DNA from: UKL13-2 sp031368465
Lineage (GTDB): Bacteria > Pseudomonadota > Gammaproteobacteria > Burkholderiales > Usitatibacteraceae
Reading direction: 5' to 3'
Assembly: GCA_031368465.1 (NCBI GenBank)
Contig: JANMNT010000175.1
Span: 1-7,301, forward strand
Length of the DNA: 7,301 nt
Each line of letters starts with the position of its first letter. Position 1 is the first letter of the stretch. The notes under the pieces were generated by a model. That model made no database searches. It was not told the origin of the DNA and was given only the letters and a program-made list of their open reading frames with translations. Below, one piece after another: positions 1 through 5,966 of this stretch. A program made the translations under genes and the position numbers.

Positions 1-614
1 AGGTGATTGGCTGGCGCGAATTCATACGCGGCGTGTATTGGCTGGACATGCCTGGTATGCGCGACGCCAACCATTTTCAGCATAAGCGCAAATTACCGGC
101 ATGGTATTGGACGGGCGACACGCACATGAATTGTATGCGCGACACCGTCGGGCAGACGTTGAAGTACGGCTATGCGCATCACATCCAACGCCTGATGGTG
201 ACGGGCATTTTTGGCTTGATGGCCGAAGTGGCGCCGACTGAAATTGAAGACTGGTATCTTGCAGTTTACGTTGATGCCGTCGAGTGGGTTGAACTGCCCA
301 ATGTGGCGGGTATGGCGATTTATGCGAACGGCGGTCGGTTCACGTCCAAGCCTTATATCGCCAGCGGTCAATATATCAAGCGGATGTCGAACTACTGCAC
401 CGGTTGCCGCTACAAGCCGGATGTCAAAACCGGTGCAACCGCATGTCCGGTCACCACGCTGTATTGGTACTTCCTCGATAAACACGAAAAAATGTTGGTG
501 AGCAATCCGCGCACCTCACTCATGGCAAAAAATATCACCAAAATGTCAGCGGAGGATCGCGACGCGCTTCGTGCGCAAGCGACGAGCACGCTGAAGAATC
601 TGGACAAGCTGTGA
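1..614 (+). CDS. FeS-type bacterial cryptochrome/(6-4) photolyase (PhrB/CryB class), C-terminal fragment
   Basis: This is the C-terminal part of a flavoprotein of the FeS-BCP class, the iron-sulfur cryptochrome/photolyases that repair (6-4) photoproducts or act as blue-light sensors. The reading frame is open at the left edge. The GTG at base 3 is an internal Val in the family motif VIGWREFIRG, not a start. Counting that Val as residue 1, cysteines stand at 44, 132, 135 and 148. Their spacing (88, 3, 13) is the same as I recall for the 4Fe-4S ligands of Agrobacterium PhrB (C350, C438, C441, C454). By the same offset of 306, W36 and W84 fall on PhrB electron-transfer Trp342 and Trp390, and H59/H60 on the conserved active-site His pair. 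About 300 N-terminal residues, including the antenna domain, lie outside the window. The stop TGA shares its A with the ATG of the next gene. Class is certain; repair versus signalling is not. Confidence 0.93.
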   Translation, partial: VIGWREFIRGVYWLDMPGMRDANHFQHKRKLPAWYWTGDTHMNCMRDTVGQTLKYGYAHHIQRLMVTGIFGLMAEVAPTEIEDWYLAVYVDAVEWVELPNVAGMAIYANGGRFTSKPYIASGQYIKRMSNYCTGCRYKPDVKTGATACPVTTLYWYFLDKHEKMLVSNPRTSLMAKNITKMSAEDRDALRAQATSTLKNLDKL

Positions 615-1852
615 TGAGTGACGCGCGCCAGCCATGCCAGGCGTCATTGTCGGCAGTGCCACGGGTGACTGCGCGCGAATCGGCACTGGCAAAAATTGAC
701 GCGGTTCACCTCGCGCAATATGAGCGAACACGCAATGCGCTGAATGGCCGTGTCTCGCGACTGTCTCCCTATCTGACGCATGGTGTGACCGATGTGCCCG
801 AAGAGATCACACGCCTTGCCAGCCGCACCGATATCGGCTGGCAGGACAAATTCGCTTTTGAGTTGGGCTGGCGCGAGTATTTTTATCACGTCTGGCGCGT
901 AATCGGAGATGACATCTGGCAGCCGCAACGGCCACCACCGGCTGCGGAGGTGGTGGCCTATGACGGCGTGATGCCTGACGACGTCGTGACCGCGAGCACG
1001 GGTGTTGCAGTCATTGACGATCAGGTGCGGCAGCTGTATCGAACCGGCTATTTGCACAACCACGCGCGCATGTGGCTGGCGAGTTACCTGGTACACATTC
1101 GAAAAGTTGATTGGCGCGTCGGTGCGCGGTGGATGTACGCGTATTTGCTGGACGGCGACCTGGCGTCCAACACACTCTCGTGGCAATGGGTCGCCGGGAC
1201 CTGGACAGGCAAGCCGTATCTATTTAATGCCGAGAACGTTGACAAATATGCACCAGAATATTTGCACGATGCGCACGCGGGAACGGCGATCGACTCCACC
1301 TACCAGGCGCTTGATGAAATCGCGCGGGCCAAGACGGCGGTGGTGGAGTCGCCGCAGCGGCGGGCGCAGGCGAAGCTTGCTCAGCCGCCAATCGAACCGC
1401 CAGCGGTTTATGATGCGGCATGTATTGCGCAACTTGCCGCAGACGTTGGGTTACGCGTGTTTGATGTTTTTCCATCCGCCGCGAATGGTGAACTCTTACA
1501 TCCATGGTCGTTGCGTCGAACTTCACATCCGCCATGCCAGACGGTCGGCATCATCGTGCCCGCCTTTCACGCCCGGTACCCCTGGAGCAAGCAGCGCTGG
1601 CAGTTTGCACTCGACGCGATGCGCGAGGCGTGTGATGGCGTTTGGGTGGTCGGTGACGCTCTGCCGCGGGCACTTACAGGGTTCAGTGTTGTCCAAACGC
1701 TGAATCCGCACTATGCGGCGCTGATTGCGGAATTAGCCGCGCGCGGTGCAGCCACTCAAACACCGCCACGTGCGTTTATTGACCCCGAGCGGCTGCAGCG
1801 CTCATTTTCATCCTTCTGGCACCGTGCCAATAAAGAAAAATTTCCCCTATGA
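614..1852 (+). CDS. Short photolyase-like FAD-binding protein with an extra C-terminal region
   Basis: A 412-residue protein of the cryptochrome/photolyase superfamily. It begins almost directly with the helical FAD-binding domain and has no N-terminal antenna domain. Visible motifs are the FAD-phosphate segment SRLSPYLTHG, ELGWREYFYH (about 83-92), LHNHARM, and DGDLASN at 180-186 followed by WQW and GKPYLFNAENV. N186 matches the flavin N5 contact Asn378 of E. coli PhrB. W190 and W167 match the Trp382 and Trp359 electron-transfer pair; a Tyr near 116 seems to replace the outer Trp306. Residues from about 260 to 412 are not part of a standard photolyase. They show hydrophobic strand-like segments (RVFDVF, VGIIVP, VWVVGD) between helices, so an alpha/beta domain is plausible. 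ATG at 614 is preferred to GTG at 611 because it overlaps the upstream stop as TGATG. There is no strong Shine-Dalgarno sequence, so coupling is likely. DNA repair is probable but not proven. Confidence 0.88.
   Translation: MSDARQPCQASLSAVPRVTARESALAKIDAVHLAQYERTRNALNGRVSRLSPYLTHGVTDVPEEITRLASRTDIGWQDKFAFELGWREYFYHVWRVIGDDIWQPQRPPPAAEVVAYDGVMPDDVVTASTGVAVIDDQVRQLYRTGYLHNHARMWLASYLVHIRKVDWRVGARWMYAYLLDGDLASNTLSWQWVAGTWTGKPYLFNAENVDKYAPEYLHDAHAGTAIDSTYQALDEIARAKTAVVESPQRRAQAKLAQPPIEPPAVYDAACIAQLAADVGLRVFDVFPSAANGELLHPWSLRRTSHPPCQTVGIIVPAFHARYPWSKQRWQFALDAMREACDGVWVVGDALPRALTGFSVVQTLNPHYAALIAELAARGAATQTPPRAFIDPERLQRSFSSFWHRANKEKFPL
930..958. repeat. Perfect 10-bp inverted repeat inside the photolyase-like gene
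   Basis: GGCCACCACC at 930-939 and its exact reverse complement GGTGGTGGCC at 949-958 flank a 9-base loop. The mRNA could form a very stable GC-rich hairpin about 100 codons into the gene. There is no T-run after it, so it is not an intrinsic terminator. The arms encode RPPP and EVVA, so codon constraint may explain it by chance. Confidence 0.6.
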
Positions 1853-2601
1853 ATATCGTTATCACCGGTGCTTCCGGCGCTATCGGCGCAGCGCTCTGCC
1901 AAATCCTCCACGCGCGTGGCGATTCGTTGTTGTTATGCGGCCGCGATGCGGCAAAGCTTGATTCGCTCAATGCCACAATGGACGGCGCACACGCCACTGT
2001 TGTCGCTGACCTTGCCACCGCCGATGGTGTCGCGTTGTTACAAGCCAAAGCCGGCGAGTTTGGCGTCATTGAGGGCTTGGCGCATTGTGTCGGCTCCACC
2101 GTCGTGCGTCCGCTTCATCTGACATCAGAAAAAGACTGGCACGAGCAAATTGCGACCAACGCGACGTCGGCGTTTTACGTGCTCAAGTGGTTTGTGGTGC
2201 AGGCGACCAAGGCCCAGCAGCCTGCGGTGGCGGTGATGACAAGTTCAGTGGTGGCTGAAGCCGGGTTTGCCAATCACGAAGCGATCGCTGCGGCAAAGTG
2301 TGCCGTAACCGGCCTGGCGCTGAGTGCCGCGGCAACCTACGCCGATAAAGGTGTGCGGGTGAATGTGGTGGCACCGGGATTGACCCGCTCGACCCTCACG
2401 CAGCGATTTATCGCCACACCGGAGGCGGAAGCGCGTTCGGCTGCGTTGATACCGACCAATCGTATCGCCGAGCCGAATGATGTCGCGCATGCATTTGCCT
2501 ATCTCTTGTCGCCGCATGCAGGTCATGTTACGGGACAGGTGATTCGCGTAGATGGTGGACAGGGCGTACTGCGGCCGTTACCGCGCATGGCAAAAACCTA
2601 G
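1849..2601 (+). CDS. SDR-family oxidoreductase lacking the catalytic Tyr
   Basis: A 250-residue short-chain dehydrogenase/reductase, the usual length for a classical single-domain SDR. The N-terminal nucleotide-binding motif TGASGAIG lies at 6-13. The conserved Asn of the tetrad is probably N104, the catalytic Ser is S133, and the Lys is K150. The residue at the tetrad Tyr position, 13 after the Ser and 4 before the Lys, is Ile146 (IAAAK instead of YxxxK). The usual NNAG motif is also replaced, by HCVGS. The C-terminal half is otherwise typical, with RVNVVAPG and VTGQVIRVDGG. H143 or E144 might stand in for the Tyr, or the protein may bind a cofactor without classical catalysis. Its ATG overlaps the photolyase-like stop as ATGA, with only an A-rich leader, so it is probably translated by coupling. 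Function is unknown; a role linked to flavin or photoprotein function is inferred from context alone. Confidence 0.9.
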   Translation: MNIVITGASGAIGAALCQILHARGDSLLLCGRDAAKLDSLNATMDGAHATVVADLATADGVALLQAKAGEFGVIEGLAHCVGSTVVRPLHLTSEKDWHEQIATNATSAFYVLKWFVVQATKAQQPAVAVMTSSVVAEAGFANHEAIAAAKCAVTGLALSAAATYADKGVRVNVVAPGLTRSTLTQRFIATPEAEARSAALIPTNRIAEPNDVAHAFAYLLSPHAGHVTGQVIRVDGGQGVLRPLPRMAKT

Positions 2602-2679
2602 CACGCAAGGTATTTCAATGGCAAACAAGACTATCGACGGGCGTTTCGAGGTCTTTATGTCTGAAAGTGCTGGCCGTTG
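2602..2679. other. Convergent intergenic region with a possible 21-codon ORF
   Basis: This gap separates the plus-strand photolyase operon from the minus-strand run. I see no clear intrinsic terminator, as no GC-rich stem is followed by a T-run. A short plus-strand frame, ATG at 2618 to TAG at 2681-2683, encodes 21 residues (MANKTIDGRFEVFM and on). It has a weak CAAGG eight bases before the ATG. It could be a leaderless remnant or chance. Its stop shares the bases CTAG with the stop of the opposing acetyltransferase gene. Confidence 0.35.
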
Positions 2680-3177
2680 CTAGAGCTTGCGCAGCATTTG
2701 CACGCTATCCAGCCAGCGATCAAATTTGAACCCCAACGCCGGGAACACCCCGACGGTAGTGAATCCACACGACTCGTGCAGACGAATTGACGCGACGTTG
2801 TTACTGTCACCGATCACCGCGATCATGCTGTGAAAGCCACACGCACGGCAGGCATCAATGAGCGCCAGCAGCAGTGCTTTGCCGACGCCGTGTCCCTGCG
2901 CTGCGGGTGACACATAGACTGAGTCTTCTACGCTAAAACGGTAGCCGACGCGTGCACGATAGCTGCTTGCATATGCGTACCCCGCCGGCATGCCGTCGAG
3001 TTCTGCGACCAGATAGGGAAATCCATTGGCGAGAATATCACGCCGACGCGCCGCAAATTCCCCGGTGCTCGGTGGCGCATATTCCCAAGACGCGGTACCG
3101 GTAAGAACGCTTTCCGCATAGATCGGGGCGATGAAGTCAATATCATCGTCACGCGAAGGGCGCACCAGCAAGGTCAT
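2680..3177 (-). CDS. GNAT N-acetyltransferase, phosphinothricin/methionine-sulfone type
   Basis: A 165-residue acetyltransferase of the GNAT fold that transfers acetyl from acetyl-CoA to an amino group. It resembles the Pat/Bar and MnaT (YncA) group, which acetylates phosphinothricin, methionine sulfoximine or methionine sulfone. Signs are TGTASWEYAPP at 26-36, the conserved Glu (E84) in VEDSVYVSP, the acetyl-CoA pyrophosphate loop QGHGVG at 94-99, GDSNN at 123-127, SIRLHESCGF and a C-terminal FKFDRWLDSVQM. Length matches the family. I chose the ATG at 3177 because MTLLVRPS is the natural N-terminus. An earlier in-frame start at 3252 would add 25 residues with no family likeness and overlap the small gene upstream. 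An AGGA lies 11 bases before the ATG and overlaps the stop of that small gene. It is the last gene of the minus-strand run. The true substrate is unknown. Confidence 0.9.
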   Translation of the reverse strand: MTLLVRPSRDDDIDFIAPIYAESVLTGTASWEYAPPSTGEFAARRRDILANGFPYLVAELDGMPAGYAYASSYRARVGYRFSVEDSVYVSPAAQGHGVGKALLLALIDACRACGFHSMIAVIGDSNNVASIRLHESCGFTTVGVFPALGFKFDRWLDSVQMLRKL

Positions 3178-3190
3178 GCCGTTGACGATC

Positions 3191-3349
3191 CTATTTTGCG
3201 ACAGGCGTCGCCAACACCAGCATGCCCAATAACGATGTTTCGGCCGCGCCACGGAACACCCGCATCAAAATCGGCAGGCGCCATAGGAACTTGTACGCCG
3301 ACCAACGACCCAAACCGCGCAGAAACAAGTAGCGAAAAAACGTGGGCAA
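3191..3349 (-). CDS. Probable small basic protein, 52 residues, not recognised
   Basis: This frame starts at TTG and reads MPTFFRYLFLRGLGRWSAYK and on, ending in LLGMLVLATPVAK. It is rich in Arg and aromatic residues at the N-terminal side and hydrophobic near the C-terminus, as in small membrane-associated proteins. I favour it over the overlapping 60-codon frame from ATG 3356 because its codons end in G or C far more often, as the neighbouring genes do. An AGGGA lies 10 bases upstream, which is a little far. The same AGGGA is better placed for the ATG frame, so either choice has a flaw; a frameshift or a sequencing error near the start is possible. The stop lies 13 bases before the acetyltransferase ATG, which suggests coupling. 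There is weak likeness to the segment before the DUF1232 core, not enough to assign. Confidence 0.45.
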   Translation of the reverse strand: MPTFFRYLFLRGLGRWSAYKFLWRLPILMRVFRGAAETSLLGMLVLATPVAK

Positions 3350-3428
3350 ACATCATGATTCCCTGAATGTTGTTTATTGGCGGGCGGCTTCAGGCAATTT
3401 GCCTTGAAACGACCTGTGGATCGGCTAT
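3350..3428. other. Gap between the lyase and small-protein genes with an imperfect palindrome
   Basis: This 79-base stretch breaks the otherwise tight minus-strand run. It holds an interrupted inverted repeat, AGGCAA-T-TTGCCT at 3392-3404, which extends to TTCA/TGAA at the flanks (3389-3408) with one bulged base. No T-run follows on the minus strand, so an intrinsic terminator is unlikely. It could be a regulator site or a transcript-processing hairpin. No convincing promoter for the downstream genes could be seen. Confidence 0.3.
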
Positions 3429-4598
3429 TTACGAATTTGCGCGGTCGAGCCGCACAAAGCCTGAACGAAGATCATCAATCAAATCGTCAGGGTCTTCGAG
3501 GCCGATTTGAAAACGAATCAACGGCCCGCCCTGCCATGGCCGAACCGTGCGCTTCATATGCGCCGGCATCACCAGGCTTTCGTAGCCGCCCCAGGAATAA
3601 CCCAGCCCGAAATATTGGTAGTCATCGATCATCGCAGCAATGGCGTCGTTTGAACAAGGCTTGAGTTCCACCCCGAACAGCCCGGACGCACCGGTGAAAT
3701 CCCGCCGCCACAACGCGTGGCCGGGATCGTCATCCAGCGCCGGGTAAAGCACCCGCGCCACCTGCGGCTGCGCCTGAAACCACTGCGCAAGTCGCAATGC
3801 GCTTTGTTGATGCCTGGCCAGACGAATGCCCATAGTGCGCATGCCACGCAATGCAAGAAAACTGTCGTCGGGCGATACCCGCTGGCCGAGGTTGTAGCCG
3901 GTCTGTTTGAGTTGCGGCCAGGTTTCCTGATTGGCCACCACCAACCCGACCAGCACATCCGCGTGGCCGGCATAATATTTTGTTGCTGGCTGCACCACCA
4001 AATCGGCGCCGTGTTTAAACGCATCAAAAAACAGACCAGTCGCCCATGCGTTGTCAAAAATGACCTTTGCGCCGTGTGCGTGTGCGGCAGCAGCGATGGC
4101 CGGCAAATCTTGCACTTCAAAACTGTGCGAGCCGGGGCTTTCGGTATAAACCACCGTGGTATTGGGGCGCAGCAACGCGGCGATGCCGGCGCCGATAAGC
4201 GGATCATAAAAACCGGTCTCGATCCCCATACGCGGCAAAAACGTTTCACAAAAATGCCGTCCGGGGCCGTAGGCGCTGTCGGTCATCAAGACGTGATCGC
4301 CGCTCTTGACACAGCACAGAATTGCGCCGGCAACCGCGGCCAATCCGCTCGGATAACTCATCGCCCGATAGCCGTGTTCGATTTCCGCCACGGCATTTTC
4401 CAGCGCAAGCGCTTGTGGCATGTTTAATATGCCGTAAGTCGCCACCTGCTCATCGTGATCAAAACGATGCTGGATATCGTTCAACTTCGCCATCGATGCA
4501 AACAATACCGTCGATGCGCGATGTAACGGCGGGTTTACCGTGAGTGGTTCGCCGCTGGTGCTGCGCCCCAAACGTGACAGTTTGGTGTCCGATTTCAT
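3429..4598 (-). CDS. Cystathionine beta-lyase-type PLP enzyme (MetC-like C-S lyase)
   Basis: A 389-residue Cys/Met-metabolism PLP enzyme, close in length to E. coli MetC (395). Such enzymes cleave cystathionine to homocysteine, pyruvate and ammonia, and often attack other cysteine S-conjugates. Seen here are Y55 and the ATYG motif, YPSGLAAV at 82-89, the PLP-stacking Y110 in TDSAYGPG, YTESPGSHSFEV at 151-162, PLP-nitrogen D182 in FDNAW, and the Schiff-base K207 in PATKYYAGHADVLVG. These match E. coli Y56, Y111, D185 and K210. The C-terminus RFQIGLEDPDDLIDDL is typical of the bacterial MetC type rather than gamma-synthase. I chose ATG 4598, with GAAGG seven bases upstream inside the previous gene's TGA; the longer start at 4679 would overlap that gene by 71 bases and add non-family sequence. 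It lies 10 bases after the SAF-domain oxidoreductase, so its natural substrate may not be cystathionine. Confidence 0.9.
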   Translation of the reverse strand: MKSDTKLSRLGRSTSGEPLTVNPPLHRASTVLFASMAKLNDIQHRFDHDEQVATYGILNMPQALALENAVAEIEHGYRAMSYPSGLAAVAGAILCCVKSGDHVLMTDSAYGPGRHFCETFLPRMGIETGFYDPLIGAGIAALLRPNTTVVYTESPGSHSFEVQDLPAIAAAAHAHGAKVIFDNAWATGLFFDAFKHGADLVVQPATKYYAGHADVLVGLVVANQETWPQLKQTGYNLGQRVSPDDSFLALRGMRTMGIRLARHQQSALRLAQWFQAQPQVARVLYPALDDDPGHALWRRDFTGASGLFGVELKPCSNDAIAAMIDDYQYFGLGYSWGGYESLVMPAHMKRTVRPWQGGPLIRFQIGLEDPDDLIDDLRSGFVRLDRANS

Positions 4599-4608
4599 GG
4601 GCACGCCT

Positions 4609-5958
4609 TCACGTCGGAAACGACGAAAAAGTTTTTTCCATCTCGCGCCGAAACTGCACGGCAGGATTGTCGGCATCAATCATGACGTCGTCCCAGGTCA
4701 CGGCCATGCCAACCGCCACATCCCGGCACAACTTCACCTTGTGTGCGAGCCCGATCGGCAGCGCACCACACGCCAGCGAGTCGGTTGCGGGGATCAGTTT
4801 TCCGTAAACCGTAAAACCGCCCTCACCATCGAGCATTTCACCCGCCTTGAGTGCGCGTTTGGCGGTGGCGACACAATCACCGCGCCAGCCGGTCGCAATG
4901 CCGGTCGCCTCGCCGCGCAGTGCGACACTCGCCACGCTGATGCCGAGTTCGAGGCCGATCAAATGGAACGGCTTGTACATGCTTGAATATTCGCCCGACG
5001 CGTCGGTGACCAAACCGTATTCCTTGAAACACCGCCGCACGTATTCCGAGCCTGCGGCAAATGTCACATAAACGCCCCAGCGCAGGTCGCGAAACACCGG
5101 CCGGCCGTCGCGTTCAACACAGGTGATAACTTCAACCTGCCCGCGATGGTGCAATGCCCCGCCGTCGGCCGCCGGCTTGAGAATGCGCGCAAGATCATCG
5201 ACGCCGCACGGCGGAAAATCCAGTCCCTGCGGTGCCGGAGTGAGCCCTGTCGCGTTTGCCACGGCGGTCATCTCGATGGCACTTTTGGTGCCGTCGAGAA
5301 ATGAATTGAACATTTGTGCGTTAAAGTCGCCGCCCGCCACCATCTCCTTTGAAAACCCGTAATGTCCCCACACGGTATCCGGTGTCGACGCATGGTACGC
5401 CGGCAAATATTTAGTGCCTTTGCCGGCGGCGATGACTTCAAATCCCGCCGCGCGCGCCCAATCGACCATTTCGCAAATCAACGCCGGCTGGTCGCCGTAT
5501 GCCAGTGAATAGACGATACCGGCTTCATTTGCGCGTTTGGCCAACAGCGGGCCGGCCAATGCGTCCGCCTCGACGTTGACCATCACGATATGTTTTTTGT
5601 GCGCACAACATTGCAGCACGTGCGCAATACCCGCCGCCGGGCTGCCGGTGGCGTCAATGACAACATCAACAAATGGTGACGCGATTGTTGCCATTGCATC
5701 GTCGGTGATAAACGTGCCGCCTGACTTGGCGGCGACCTCGGCTGACGCGGCCGAAAATTGTTCTGTCGGCCAGCCGACCCGTGTCAGTGATTCACGCGCG
5801 CGCGCCGGATTCAGGTCGGCAATCGCGGTCAGGTGCAGTCCGGGTGTGCGCGGCACCTGCGACAGAAACATCGAACCAAATTTGCCCGCGCCGATCAGGG
5901 CGACACGAACCGGTTTATTGTTTGCCACGCGCTGGCGAAGAAGGGTGTGAAGGTTCAT
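4609..5958 (-). CDS. Homoserine dehydrogenase-like NAD(P) oxidoreductase with C-terminal SAF domain
   Basis: A 449-residue protein of the group described as predicted homoserine dehydrogenase with a SAF domain (COG4091). The Rossmann motif GAGKFG lies at 23-28 after VRVALI, followed by TAIADLNP and DVVIDATGSP, which form the nucleotide-binding half. The central part has YGDQPALICEMVDWARAAGF and GKGTKYLPAYH, characteristic of the group. A SAF-like segment runs from about 366 (AKRALKAGEML) to about 430, with LPIGLAHKVKL and GMAVTWDDV. No member function is known to me that would fix the substrate, and real homoserine dehydrogenase activity should not be assumed. ATG 5958 is chosen because MNLHTLLRQR starts the conserved region; the start at 6027 would run into the upstream gene. 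AGG seven bases before the ATG overlaps the stop of that gene, and the gap is eight bases. It probably acts with the flanking dehydrogenase and lyase in one pathway. Confidence 0.88.
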   Translation of the reverse strand: MNLHTLLRQRVANNKPVRVALIGAGKFGSMFLSQVPRTPGLHLTAIADLNPARARESLTRVGWPTEQFSAASAEVAAKSGGTFITDDAMATIASPFVDVVIDATGSPAAGIAHVLQCCAHKKHIVMVNVEADALAGPLLAKRANEAGIVYSLAYGDQPALICEMVDWARAAGFEVIAAGKGTKYLPAYHASTPDTVWGHYGFSKEMVAGGDFNAQMFNSFLDGTKSAIEMTAVANATGLTPAPQGLDFPPCGVDDLARILKPAADGGALHHRGQVEVITCVERDGRPVFRDLRWGVYVTFAAGSEYVRRCFKEYGLVTDASGEYSSMYKPFHLIGLELGISVASVALRGEATGIATGWRGDCVATAKRALKAGEMLDGEGGFTVYGKLIPATDSLACGALPIGLAHKVKLCRDVAVGMAVTWDDVMIDADNPAVQFRREMEKTFSSFPT

Positions 5959-5966
5959 GTTCTGGC

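Noticed and set aside
644..1186. Long minus-strand open frame opposite the photolyase-like gene
   Set aside because: It is antisense to a gene with clear family motifs, shows no recognisable domain, and arises from GC-rich codon bias on the other strand.
1002..1703. Second plus-strand frame of 233 codons inside the photolyase-like gene
   Set aside because: Its product is Arg, Cys and Trp-rich without motifs; the overlapping frame carries all FAD-binding signatures.
3178..3252. Upstream start for the acetyltransferase
   Set aside because: The added 25 residues do not resemble GNAT N-termini and overlap the probable small gene.
3717..4427. Plus-strand open frame of 236 codons opposite the MetC-like gene
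   Set aside because: It mirrors a gene with intact PLP motifs and has no family likeness of its own.
3429..4598. Cystathionine gamma-synthase or methionine gamma-lyase as alternative call
   Set aside because: The PATKYYAGHADVLVG, ESPGSHSFEV and C-terminal IGLEDPDDLIDDL motifs fit the bacterial cystathionine beta-lyase type better.
4599..4679. Upstream start for the MetC-like gene
   Set aside because: It would overlap the preceding gene by 71 bases and add Arg-rich sequence not seen in the family; ATG 4598 has a good GAAGG.
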